Origin: Candidatus Equicola faecalis
Lineage (GTDB): Bacteria > Bacteroidota > Bacteroidia > Bacteroidales > Bacteroidaceae
Direction of reading: 5' to 3'
Length of the DNA: 64,000 bases
NCBI GenBank assembly: GCA_018065185.1
Contig: JAGHTU010000034.1
Span: 1 to 64,000, forward strand
Below are positions 52,835 to 60,600 of the stretch, piece by piece. A program made the position numbers and the translations under genes. The stretch's first letter is position 1. Each line of letters begins with the position of its first letter. The notes beneath the pieces were generated by a model. That model worked only from the letters and a program-made list of their open reading frames with translations. It was not told the DNA's origin and searched no databases.

Positions 52835-54544
52835 TTACTCATTTTTCTTCTTCAGTACCCATGCTCTTTTCTCTCCTATTTCTATCCTTCCGCTCATGCG
52901 GAGAGAAGTCAGAAGCTTTCCTATTTTCCTAACTTTCTGATCAAAAGTCAGAGCATCGCTCAACTTGTCCATCAACAGTTTATCAATCTCCGGGCGTTTG
53001 GCCGCACCAAATTCAGTGATATAGTTGATAATCAGGCCACGGAAGTAATCATCATCGAAACTCTTGTTCTTTATATAGTCCGTTTTGAGGCCAACATGTC
53101 TGGTAGGCGCTACTACTTTTGCGGAAAGATACAAACTGTTCTTCCTTCCCTCAACAAAGTTCATTTTCCGCAGATAAGCCACCTGCTCCTGCGAGAGTTT
53201 CTTGCCTTTCTGGACCTTATCCAACAACATGATATCAGGGAGTTTCAGCATAGGGTTGTTTACAAGGATACGGGCAAATTCCTCGTCCATCACCTTCGCA
53301 TTAATCTCTACGCGCACCATTTCATCCTTCAGGTCATATTCCGGCATAGGGAAGAAACGTTTCTTCTGCTGAAGGAACAATTTCCTTATACCGCCTCCTT
53401 CGGTTTCAATCATGTGGATATTCTTCATTGCCTCACACAGAAATGGATTCCTATAGTGCGACTCCGGGCTGTCCGCCATCACCACATCCTCAACAGAGTC
53501 GGGAAGAAACTGCCCGTGATTCCTGAACACCAGCTTTTCTCTTACGTGCTCCATCACTTCAATCCTGGCATTTTTCATATAGTCCTGATGCGCAATGCAG
53601 TTGCAGATTGGCTCTCGAAGCGTGAAGACATCGTACATCTTCATTGTGTCAGGGAAAATGGAGCCTTCTATCGTATATTCATACCTTGTATTGAAAATCA
53701 GGTTCGAGAGTTTTGTCACAGACAGTACCATCGGGATGCCCAGAATCTCATGGTTTATGTTCTCATCTCCACCATCATTCTGCACCCACCGTATCTGACA
53801 CACGTGCGGGAGAAGCCAATGTTCCGCCTCGCTTCGTCCCACAAGAATCAGAGCCGTATTGGTAATCTTTCCGCCGATTGTCAGTTTTGCCTTATTAAGG
53901 AAGGTGATGTCATCCCAACTGTCACACTCTTCCTGCTTGTCGGGATGCAGTTCCTTATACTGATTTCTTGCCTCTGCAATAGCCTTCGGGTCCAAGTCGT
54001 CAATCGTAGCTCCCTCGACCACTTGTGCCGTCCAATCAATGCTGCTGTTGTAAATCTGTCTCAAGTAATCAGGAAATTCTTTGAGTTTGGTAAGGTTGCT
54101 GCCGATACGCACGTACATCTCGTTTTTGAATGCCACCGGCACTCCGTGCGTTGAAGGTATCTCGAAAATCACAATACGTTTGCCCGGGGAGAACTCGAAT
54201 TCTTCAATCACAAAGTTGATTATCGGATCCAGATTCTTCCGCAGCCACAACTCATAATCCTGTCCACCGATCTTGACATCACGCATCACCAGATTCGTTC
54301 CCACGATATCCCACGTCCCGTTTTGCACGCCAAGGACAAGGTAGCCATGGTCTTTATATTTCAGGCAGGCGCTATTGCTTAATCCCGATAAATAGCAGCC
54401 CACACGTTCATACGTGATGCTGGAATGAGACTCACTGATATTGGTTTTGAACTCCAACCAATCCGCCTCTCCTTCTTTCCCCCTGCCCTTTGCAAAAGCA
54501 ATCAGCTCAAGCAAAAGCTCTATCTGTTTTTCCTTAGTTCTCAT
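52835..54544 (-). CDS. Schlafen-like AlbA_2 domain protein with ATPase-like region
   Basis: A 569-aa protein. The Schlafen/AlbA_2 domain covers about residues 25-150 (EADWLEFKTNI, GYLVLGVQNG). The later part, with REPICNCIAHQDY, LVFRNHGQFL, and ETEGGGIRKLF, matches the HATPase_4-like region of RecG-related regulators, and a winged-helix end follows. Such proteins are abundant in accessory DNA and act as transcription regulators or tRNA/RNA nucleases in defence. It lies between two broken capE copies. Function is not known. Confidence 0.8.
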   Translation of the reverse strand: MRTKEKQIELLLELIAFAKGRGKEGEADWLEFKTNISESHSSITYERVGCYLSGLSNSACLKYKDHGYLVLGVQNGTWDIVGTNLVMRDVKIGGQDYELWLRKNLDPIINFVIEEFEFSPGKRIVIFEIPSTHGVPVAFKNEMYVRIGSNLTKLKEFPDYLRQIYNSSIDWTAQVVEGATIDDLDPKAIAEARNQYKELHPDKQEECDSWDDITFLNKAKLTIGGKITNTALILVGRSEAEHWLLPHVCQIRWVQNDGGDENINHEILGIPMVLSVTKLSNLIFNTRYEYTIEGSIFPDTMKMYDVFTLREPICNCIAHQDYMKNARIEVMEHVREKLVFRNHGQFLPDSVEDVVMADSPESHYRNPFLCEAMKNIHMIETEGGGIRKLFLQQKKRFFPMPEYDLKDEMVRVEINAKVMDEEFARILVNNPMLKLPDIMLLDKVQKGKKLSQEQVAYLRKMNFVEGRKNSLYLSAKVVAPTRHVGLKTDYIKNKSFDDDYFRGLIINYITEFGAAKRPEIDKLLMDKLSDALTFDQKVRKIGKLLTSLRMSGRIEIGEKRAWVLKKKNE

Positions 54545-54644
54545 ATTATTAAGTCTTTCAAACCAATAAAGTTACAAAATAATCTCTTTACATTCTCCCT
54601 TGCATCTCCGAGCCTTCTCCGAACCTTCTCCGAACCTTGCGGCA

Positions 54645-55564
54645 TTACTTCGCAAGGTTAGCAATGCCGGCGAACTCGTTTTGAATATACTCCAGACTCG
54701 CAATCTTCTCCTTCGTCTCTTCCAGATTGAGCCTCCGTGTATTATCGGAATTGAACTCATCTATCGTAGCACGCTTGGTGTCGCCCTCTTTGAAGTACTT
54801 GTCATAGTTCAGCCCTCTGTTATCCGCCGGCACACGATAAAAATTCCCCATATCCTCTGCCTTAGCACACTCTTCTTTCGTCAGCAAGGTCTCGTACATC
54901 TTCTCCCCGTGCCGTATTCCAATCACTTTGATATCCTCTTTCTTCCCACCAAAGAGCTCGCACACCGCCTCCGCCTGAGTCTGGATGGTGCAGGCAGGAG
55001 CTTTCTGCACAAGGATATCTCCATTCTGCCCGTTCTCGAAGGCGAAGAGCACGAGGTCAACTGCCTCTTCGAGACTCATTATGAATCGTGTCATCTTGGG
55101 CTCTGTGAGGGTGATGGGGTTGGGGCCTTGCTGATGCCCATTGCATTGATAGGGTATGCTGCCTTATCTGTCGAAAGGCAAATGACACATTTGACACCTG
55201 CATCAATTGCGGTTTCAAGTACATTATCTGTACCTATAACATTTGTCTTGACAGCTTCCATCGGGAAGAACTCGCAGGAGGGCACCTGCTTGAGGACTGC
55301 CGCATGGAAGATGTAATCCACTCCCTTCATTGCGGTCTTCAGGGTTGACTTGTTGCGGGCATCACCGATGTAGAACTTTATCTTCCCTGCCACCTCGGGC
55401 ATCTTGGCCTGATACTCGTGACGCATATCGTCCTGCTTCTTCTCGTCGCGCGAAAAGATGCGTATTTCGCCTATATCCGTGCGGAGGAAGCGGTTGAGTA
55501 CCGCATTGCCGAATGATCCCGTCCCTCCGGTAATCATCAAAGTCTTTCCTGTGAATATGCTCAT
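54645..55564 (-). pseudogene. CapE/FnlA-type UDP-GlcNAc 4,6-dehydratase, internal deletion
   Basis: The N-terminal part (55564-55120) reads TLMITGGTGSFGN, FYIGDARNKSTL, YIFHAAVLKQVPSCEFFPMEA and LSTDKAAYPINAMGISKA, a CapE-type SDR with its Y-x3-K-like catalytic region. Then about 55-60 codons are missing, and after a shift the 3' part continues with TLTEPKMTRFIMSLEEAVDL, NGDILVQKAPA, GIRHGEKMYETLL and the normal end EYIQNEFAGIANLAK. The missing segment held the NVM(C/A)SRGSVIP block. The enzyme makes a 4-keto sugar for FucNAc-type precursors when intact; this copy cannot. Confidence 0.85.
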
Positions 55565-55680
55565 ATTGTGAGGTGTTAAATTGTTAATTCCATCTCTTTC
55601 TTATCCGTCAAGTGTCAACCGTTCCCGACTTCCTTTATTTCAGTCGCCCGACTTCCCAGCGGCCCCCGATGGTAGGTCCG

Positions 55681-55716
55681 AATCTGGGGTTCAATCTGGG
55701 GTTCAAATTGGGGTTC
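55681..55716. repeat. Three tandem 12-bp units (AATCTGGGGTTC)
   Basis: Two perfect units and one with a base change. They lie between the broken capE gene and the DUF3990 operon. I see no gene in 55565-55771. Confidence 0.85.
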
Positions 55717-55771
55717 ATCCATTTTTGTGCCTTTCCTCCAGATTATCACTCTGAAATCTGTTTGTCGGATG

Positions 55772-55808
55772 TTTGCGCATTACGCGAGTGACTTGCGTTT
55801 TGCGCAAA
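55772..55808. repeat. Palindrome with ACGCGAGT/ACT(T)GCGT core, copy 1
   Basis: TTTGCGC ... ACGCGAGT, one base, ACTTGCGT ... GCGCAAA: an 18-bp arm palindrome with a few mismatches. A nearly perfect version lies at 63885-63919. It follows the toxin-antitoxin-like operon by three bases and could be its terminator. Confidence 0.8.
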
Positions 55809-55811
55809 GGG

Positions 55812-56036
55812 TTATGCATTTGTTGCGTTAGGTTGGTTGATGCAACTGTAAACGTACCCGGGGCTCTGGAAGTAGAGTCTGGAGTCGGGGTTGCGGAGTG
55901 CATCGTAGATGGGTGATGTATATACCTTGTTGAAGGCTTCGGGCATGGAGAGGCCTTCGCGTTCCATTACTAGGCTTATGAGGTCGGTAGTCATATCTTC
56001 GACCATCAGTTCGAATTCTTCGTTTCTGACTGTCAT
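55812..56036 (-). CDS. Small protein of the DUF3791/DUF3990 module
   Basis: A 74-aa protein with an acidic helical N-terminal half (ELMVEDMTTDLISLVMERE) and SPIYDALRNPDSRLYFQSPGYVY, a C-terminal pattern that is widespread in Bacteroidales beside DUF3990. Its start overlaps the DUF3990 stop as ATGA. It is probably part of the antitoxin. Confidence 0.7.
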   Translation of the reverse strand: MTVRNEEFELMVEDMTTDLISLVMEREGLSMPEAFNKVYTSPIYDALRNPDSRLYFQSPGYVYSCINQPNATNA

Positions 56037-56500
56037 ATCTTATGAAGGAGTTTTACGGCTTCGGGGGTGCAGAAGGCGTATTGAAATGTGATGCCCTGTG
56101 GATATTTGATTTCTTCGAGGAACTGCTCGAAGCTTATGTTCTGAAAACGGAATTTACGCATTTGCTTACCGATGTAGTCATCTGCTATGGGGCCGAAGAC
56201 TATGTCGTACGGGTGGGTGAAATCCTGACGTTCATCTCTGTTGTCATAGACGAATCTTGCCCATTCTCCGCAATACTCATTGAATATCTTGCGGTTGAGC
56301 TGAGTCATCTGTGTCTCATCCACTTCGAATGCCGTCACGCAAGGGGTTCCGCCAAACTGAATGCATTTGGCTTGGGCCATTTCCATCGCCTGTGCGTTGG
56401 TGTCGGACAGGTAGAATGCTCTCCCAAAGTCTTTGTTCGGCTTGGAGAGGGAGAGGTCGATGGTCCCGATGGGTACGTTGGAGCCGTGGTAGAGTATCAT
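56033..56500 (-). CDS. DUF3990 protein, predicted ADP-ribosyltransferase-like toxin
   Basis: A 155-aa protein. ILYHGSNVPIGTIDL at the N-terminus, KDFGRAFYLSDTNAQAMEMA in the middle and YDIVFGPIADD are the DUF3990 signature. The Y-H-G plus G-x-G/A-F-Y-L blocks are those of ADP-ribosyltransferases. It probably modifies a protein or nucleic acid and is neutralised by the flanking small genes, with ATGA overlaps on both sides. The toxin role is by family analogy. Confidence 0.82.
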   Translation of the reverse strand: MILYHGSNVPIGTIDLSLSKPNKDFGRAFYLSDTNAQAMEMAQAKCIQFGGTPCVTAFEVDETQMTQLNRKIFNEYCGEWARFVYDNRDERQDFTHPYDIVFGPIADDYIGKQMRKFRFQNISFEQFLEEIKYPQGITFQYAFCTPEAVKLLHKI

Positions 56501-56724
56501 ATTGTCAGTGTGCCGCCTTGTCGTTTACAGTATGAGGCCATTCCCTCGACCATATCGGCAAAGCTGAGGGTATGGAGTATGTTGTAGTGCTCGAGATACA
56601 TCTCTATGCCTCCATAACGGTGGATGTATTCGAAGGATTGCTTGTCGGTAAGCGAGAACCGTCTGGCAAACTCGTTGATGAGTGCCACAAGGAATCCGAT
56701 TTGGTTTCTTTTCAGTTCGCTCAT
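56497..56724 (-). CDS. DUF3791 protein, likely antitoxin partner
   Basis: A 75-aa protein. The pattern IGFLVALINEFARRFSLT, SFEYIHRYGGIEMYLEHYNILHTLS is that of DUF3791, which nearly always sits upstream of DUF3990. Starting 25 nt after a -7 box at 56749-56756, it heads the three-gene operon. It likely binds and blocks the toxin, or controls expression. Confidence 0.82.
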   Translation of the reverse strand: MSELKRNQIGFLVALINEFARRFSLTDKQSFEYIHRYGGIEMYLEHYNILHTLSFADMVEGMASYCKRQGGTLTI

Positions 56725-56748
56725 AGCGTATTCTGTTGGTTAATCTTG

Positions 56749-56756
56749 TAAAGGTA
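56749..56756 (-). promoter_or_regulatory. -7 box of the DUF3791 operon
   Basis: TACCTTTA on the minus strand, 25 nt upstream of the start ATG. The same box stands upstream of genes at 57608, 58992 and, with one change, 60547. This copy has the GTTAA-rich repeat in place of the TTGCGCAA motif. Confidence 0.6.
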
Positions 56757-56757
56757 G

Positions 56758-56788
56758 TGTTAAAATGTTAATTTGTTAAGTGTTAACT
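56758..56788. repeat. GTTAA-rich repeat, copy 3
   Basis: Near-copy of 19614-19643. It lies directly upstream of the -7 box of the DUF3791 operon and so could be part of its control region. Confidence 0.7.
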
Positions 56789-56856
56789 CTATTTTCCTGC
56801 TTGGGGCTATTATGACCATTTCGGTGATGTCAACGAAATGATATTGGGTTGTGAAG

Positions 56857-57608
56857 TTAGCTATTTTCGAACTGCTTGGGGTCTGGCATATTGTCTATCA
56901 GGTACTGGCGTATGGTTTCTTCGGACGGGAGATGGAGCATATATTTGCCTACATAGATGTCTTCGAGTCCTTCGGTTGAGTACTTGACAAGCGTTTCGTT
57001 ATAATCGGTGCAGAGGAGCAGGCTCCAACCTTTCAGTTGTAATTCTCGTTTTACGGCTTCTTCTTGGGTTTGGTATTCTTCGTAATATACAAGTTCTACA
57101 GGCAGATGCTGCTTGGTGAGGATATATGTGTTTGCCATGGCTCAGAAGATTTTGCAACCGCTGATTGCAAAATTGGTAACGATTGATTTTCAGTCGATTG
57201 AAATATTGCGGGCAGTGACCGCAATTTCTTGGCCGGTAGTTCTGTAGGCCTTTGCATCTGACTCTGTAGATAGTTGAGGATCTCGCTCTGCAACTGTGGA
57301 TATACATTGTAGAATGCGCGATATTCGTAGAGGCGTCTCCATGTCATCCCCTTGCGGTTGATGCGTTTGGCGAGGGTCTTGAGGAGCTGTTCACCATATT
57401 GTGCGCGATCGGCTCCGTGTTGCTCGAACTCCACAATGTAGAAGCCGATGAACCAGTTGCGAGCGGTGAGCATGCAGTTGACGGCATGGGCGGCCTGCTG
57501 ACGGAGAGTTTCGTCAACCTGCACGATGCGGTCGGCAAGTTGCCCAAGGGTCATTGCACCCTCGGTTCCTGCTGTCATTGGCTGTATGTTGTTTTTGTCG
57601 TTGGACAT
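56857..57608 (-). pseudogene. YhcG/DUF1016 nuclease fused with a GIY-YIG remnant
   Basis: The upstream stretch (57608 to about 57140) is a DUF1016 N-terminal domain, with TLRQQAAHAVNCMLTARNWFIGFYIVEFEQ, YGEQLLKTLAKRIN and WRRLYEYRAFYNVYPQL. Next, in another frame, comes a GIY-YIG end (TYILTKQHLPVELVYYEEYQTQ, to about 57020), joined to LLLCTDYNETLVKYSTEG and GKYMLHLPSEETIRQYL, the C-terminus of YhcG (56857). The main PD-(D/E)XK core of YhcG between them is gone. The locus is a chimera of two nuclease genes; neither is whole. Confidence 0.75.
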
Positions 57609-57626
57609 AAATCGTTGTTTTTCTTG

Positions 57627-57646
57627 TAAAGGTAGCGGTCTTGCGC
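57627..57646 (-). promoter_or_regulatory. Promoter and TTGCGC motif of the YhcG-like gene
   Basis: TACCTTTA (57634-57627) with a TTGCGC half-palindrome at 57641-57646 directly upstream. The start ATG is 19 nt from the box. Confidence 0.5.
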
Positions 57647-57655
57647 GTTGGTTCG

Positions 57656-58498
57656 TTATTCGGCGAGTTCGGCTTTGATATCCAGGGCCTTCTTGTCGGA
57701 GGCGTTGGATTCGGAGAGGATGGAGTGGCCGAGTCGAGATTCGATGTCTTCGCGGGCGTTTTTGGCAACAGAGCCTCCCTCCTTCGCAATGTTGCGGCTC
57801 AGACTGAATGTTTCAGGCTGGCGTGACTTCGATATGGATGTAGTGGTGACTTCCACCAGCATATTGAGCACCAGCTCCAGATTGGTCATATTGTCGCGCA
57901 GGCTCTCCTTTTTCAGCCCCTTCATCTGTTTGTATTCTTGAACAGACATTCCGCTCCAGGCGCGTGTCATATCGTTTGTCAGGATTGCGTATTCCTTTTC
58001 CTTGGTGATTCCGCGGGCCTTCCACTCGTCCGTCAACTCCTTGCGCATCTCTATCGTCTGGAGCCGCTGGTTAATCCAAGCTTCGGGATAGCCCTTGGCG
58101 CGATAATAATCAGCACCCCTGAGAATCGCCTTCTCCGGATCGGCTATCTCGTCAAGGCGCTCACTTCCCACCTGCGCGAGCCACATCTTGAACGGCTCTG
58201 CCTTGGGAGATGGGATACTCTGGATAAGCCGTAGCGTGTCGGCAGTAGTGAAGCAGTCGGTCTGATAAAGTTTCCCATTGGACGCTTTCATTTTCAACTC
58301 GTGACAATTTGTCACGACTTCACTGCCTTCCTTCAAAAGCCTCTGTTTCAACTTCCTCCAGTAGGCCGTAGGGTCCTTGCTGGCGGACTCAGCCAATACA
58401 TTACAGACATCAGCAGCAGAGAACAACCATTCCTCGTTCTCCGCATCCCAAGCATAGCGCACCTTCACGCCCTCAAATAATTGAATTTTGTTCTCCAT
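57656..58498 (-). CDS. Bro-N domain (phage antirepressor-like) protein
   Basis: A 280-aa protein. The N-terminal Bro-N domain (residues 1-110) has VRYAWDAENEEWLFSAADVCNVLAES, YWRKLKQRL and QTDCFTTADTLRLIQSIPSP. The C-terminal half has ADPEKAILRGADYYRAKG, ITKEKEYAILTNDMTRAWSGM and NLELVLNMLVEV, as in widespread Bacteroidales proteins of this type. Antirepressors of this class switch prophages or act after DNA damage. The host role is unknown. There is a GTTACC repeat upstream (58529-58550). Confidence 0.85.
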   Translation of the reverse strand: MENKIQLFEGVKVRYAWDAENEEWLFSAADVCNVLAESASKDPTAYWRKLKQRLLKEGSEVVTNCHELKMKASNGKLYQTDCFTTADTLRLIQSIPSPKAEPFKMWLAQVGSERLDEIADPEKAILRGADYYRAKGYPEAWINQRLQTIEMRKELTDEWKARGITKEKEYAILTNDMTRAWSGMSVQEYKQMKGLKKESLRDNMTNLELVLNMLVEVTTTSISKSRQPETFSLSRNIAKEGGSVAKNAREDIESRLGHSILSESNASDKKALDIKAELAE

Positions 58499-58602
58499 AA
58501 TTTCTTTGAATAAAGAATGTTGATTTCCGTTACCTGGGTTACCTTCGTTATTTCTATCTCACCGTCATACAAATTGTAAAAATACTGCTTCTTCTTGGAA
58601 TT

Positions 58603-58992
58603 TCAGTTGCTTCTCGCTTCCTTCTCTCCCTCGACAAACTCGGGATAAACTCCGGTTCCTCCATACCGGCCTGCGTGCGACTGGATGCCGATGGCTCCGG
58701 TTTTCTGTATCCATTCCTTGACAGTGAGGATAAACCGATTTGTGCCGGCCGAGGTTTTAATCCCATCGAATTCGATGGGATTAAAACAAGGATTGTTGAG
58801 CTTTTCCCATATTCCAAGGTAGTCTATCGTGTCTTTGAGCCGTAACCAGTTGCCTATTATCATGTCAGTGCGGACAGGGTCGGGCTCGTATGCCTTTATC
58901 ATGTCTGTAAGACTGATATAGTTGCTCTTGTCGAAGCCCTGCACCACACTTATGGGCTTGTCGTTGATGGTTATCTGTGCTGTCTTGGACAT
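58603..58992 (-). CDS. KilA-N domain protein, C-terminally cut short
   Basis: A 129-aa protein. YISLTDMIKAYEPDP, IIGNWLRLKDTIDYLGIWEKLNNPCFNPIEFDGI and TVKEWIQKTGAIGIQSHAGRYGGT are the KilA-N domain, which binds DNA in phage-type antirepressors. Relatives go on for another 100 or more residues (H-K-D-I-A-F-E-F-A-S-W). Here the frame passes into VYPEFVEGEKE, encoded by a copy of the palindromic repeat (58622-58655), and ends. The protein is probably truncated and may still bind DNA. Confidence 0.8.
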   Translation of the reverse strand: MSKTAQITINDKPISVVQGFDKSNYISLTDMIKAYEPDPVRTDMIIGNWLRLKDTIDYLGIWEKLNNPCFNPIEFDGIKTSAGTNRFILTVKEWIQKTGAIGIQSHAGRYGGTGVYPEFVEGEKEARSN

Positions 58993-59006
58993 ATCTTGAG
59001 TTTTTG

Positions 59007-59014
59007 TAAAGGTA
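59007..59014 (-). promoter_or_regulatory. -7 box of the KilA-N gene
   Basis: TACCTTTA on the minus strand, 15 nt upstream of the ATG. The same box is used by other accessory genes here. Confidence 0.55.
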
Positions 59015-59175
59015 GTGGGTTTTGTTCAATTGTTATTGTATAGGTTTACTTATTATCCGTTGGATCCTGCGGCTTTTCTTCGTTGGCTTGGGCTTTCTTT
59101 GTCGCGCCACCTGTTCAGTCACAATGCCGTCACTATGCCCGGAATGGCACGTAACTGAGGTCGGAGGTTCTCAAA

Positions 59176-59454
59176 CTATTCTATTTCTTTTCTTCCGGTG
59201 TCGGTGAGACGGTAGCGCTGGCCTCGGTGGTTGTGGTTTTCCGGATGGGTCATCGTTACAAGGCCATCTGCTATCAAGCTGTTTAGAACTGACAACCGGA
59301 AACTTCGTTTGTCTTTGTATCCTGCCGCTTTCATAAGTTCCAGAATGCCTTTCTCGCCATTTGCCAGCAAACGCATTACTGCCAACTGCTGACTTGTGAG
59401 TGGTTTGTGGGTAGTCCGACTTAATTTGTGGGTGGTTTGTGGGTGGTTTGACAT
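59176..59454 (-). CDS. Winged-helix protein, RecG-like C-terminal type
   Basis: A 92-aa protein with a Thr/His/Pro-rich start that repeats TTHKP, then a winged helix (SQQLAVMRLLANGEKGILELMK, FRLSVLNSLIADGLVTMT, RGQRYRLTDTGRKEIE). This is the C-terminal wHTH found in Schlafen-AlbA_2/RecG-like regulators. No AlbA_2 part is visible upstream, so it may be a fragment of a larger regulator, or a free-standing DNA-binding protein. The promoter-like box at 59651 is about 200 nt upstream. Confidence 0.55.
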   Translation of the reverse strand: MSNHPQTTHKLSRTTHKPLTSQQLAVMRLLANGEKGILELMKAAGYKDKRSFRLSVLNSLIADGLVTMTHPENHNHRGQRYRLTDTGRKEIE

Positions 59455-59650
59455 TCCCTTTTCCCACCTCTCTATCCTGCACTCGTGTTTCTTGGTCTTC
59501 TTGTTGTAGTTTATGCCTACGAGCAGGTTTCACCCGCAAATTTTCCTTCTTATCACGAAATTAAGTTACACATTATCTTTTTACTTGAAATCAAAGCATA
59601 GATACGTTTTTAACCGCCTCGAATTTCACACGGTTTGTCGTCTGATTTGG

Positions 59651-59672
59651 TAAAGGTGGCGGGGTTGCGCAA
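59651..59672 (-). promoter_or_regulatory. Promoter-like box with TTGCGCAA palindrome
   Basis: A variant -7 box (CACCTTTA, 59658-59651) is followed upstream by TTGCGCAA (59665-59672). Same layout as at 57627-57646 and 60579-60600, but with a long leader to the next gene. It may be a remnant of a lost gene. Confidence 0.4.
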
Positions 59673-59683
59673 CTTCTCGCGGG

Positions 59684-60547
59684 TTAGTCGTTCTTCGGCA
59701 GTTTCATGGCGGTCTTGACGATTTGCTTTTCTTCGGAGGCTACTTTGCGCTCGACTTTCTTTATGTCTTCGGCTGCCGGAAGGTTCTCGGGGCGTATGCC
59801 TCGCGCTCCAAGCATCTTACGGACTGTGCGGTTGTTCTGGATATGCTCGGTGGTGATGGAGGCTTCGCCCTGAAGGTCTTTCTGGTCAACGTTGTAGTTG
59901 GTCATCTCGGTGGCGAGATTCTTGGCCGCAATGGTGAGGGTGGGCAGAAAATCGGCCAGCGGGCGGGTGGATTTGATGCCGAGGCGCTTCTTCATATCTT
60001 CGGTGGTGTGGCCGCCAAAGAGTGCTGTGTCGCCCTTGGAACGGATGCAGCCGTAACCACGGTCATCGACTCCCCTCTCGAAGATGTTCTGCGAAAGTTG
60101 TTTCTCGGATGCACGAAGCCGGTCACGGGTCTCGAGTCGGGAGAGCAGATTGAGGCGCTCTTCAATGAGTTCGACCTTGCGGGTCTGAACGGCAAAGTAG
60201 CTCTGTGCGAAGGCAATCTCCTCTTTCTTGGGATCACCGTTCATCGCTATAAGATAGCAGGCGTATCGGGTGAGCATGAAGTCGTCAACTTCTCGCTGGC
60301 CGCCTTTGCCGATGGTTATCATTTTCGTGACCTCACGAAAATGATCATCCGCATTGATTTTCTGCGACTTGCACGATTCGATGGCGCGCGCAATGGCACT
60401 CTGGAAGTTTTCCCAACGAGCATAACCGAGGACTGTCATCAGCTCGCGTGCGAACCATACCTCCACCTGCTCTCCCCTCTCGCCTTCGATGTACTGCGCA
60501 ATGCTGTCCAGCGAGCCTTTGTACCTGATTATGCTGTTCCTGTCCAT
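59684..60547 (-). CDS. dinD: DinD-like DNA-damage-inducible protein
   Basis: A 287-aa protein. EVWFARELMTVLGYARWENFQSAIARAIESC, DDHFREVTKMI, DDFMLTRYACYLIAMNGDPKKEEIAFAQSYFAVQTR and NIFERGVDDRGYGCIRSKGD are the DinD layout (a Bro-N-like domain plus a C-terminal part). E. coli DinD inhibits RecA and is SOS-induced. I chose the ATG at 60547 because it follows the -7 box at 60579-60586 and the family begins there. The frame extends to 60622 without further signal. Confidence 0.9.
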   Translation of the reverse strand: MDRNSIIRYKGSLDSIAQYIEGERGEQVEVWFARELMTVLGYARWENFQSAIARAIESCKSQKINADDHFREVTKMITIGKGGQREVDDFMLTRYACYLIAMNGDPKKEEIAFAQSYFAVQTRKVELIEERLNLLSRLETRDRLRASEKQLSQNIFERGVDDRGYGCIRSKGDTALFGGHTTEDMKKRLGIKSTRPLADFLPTLTIAAKNLATEMTNYNVDQKDLQGEASITTEHIQNNRTVRKMLGARGIRPENLPAAEDIKKVERKVASEEKQIVKTAMKLPKND

Positions 60548-60578
60548 ATTGTTATTTTGTCTAATATGCTGTTTACTG

Positions 60579-60600
60579 TAAAGATAGTGGTTTGCGCAAA
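60579..60600 (-). promoter_or_regulatory. Promoter of dinD with TTTGCGCAAA palindrome
   Basis: TATCTTTA (60586-60579) and TTTGCGCAAA (60591-60600), 32 nt upstream of the ATG. The palindrome touches the stop codon of the pRiA4-like gene. It could be the operator through which DNA damage acts. Confidence 0.5.

Noticed and set aside
52817..54154. A 445-aa open frame on the plus strand
   Set aside because: It is antisense to the Schlafen-like gene and shows no family motif, only a reversed codon pattern.
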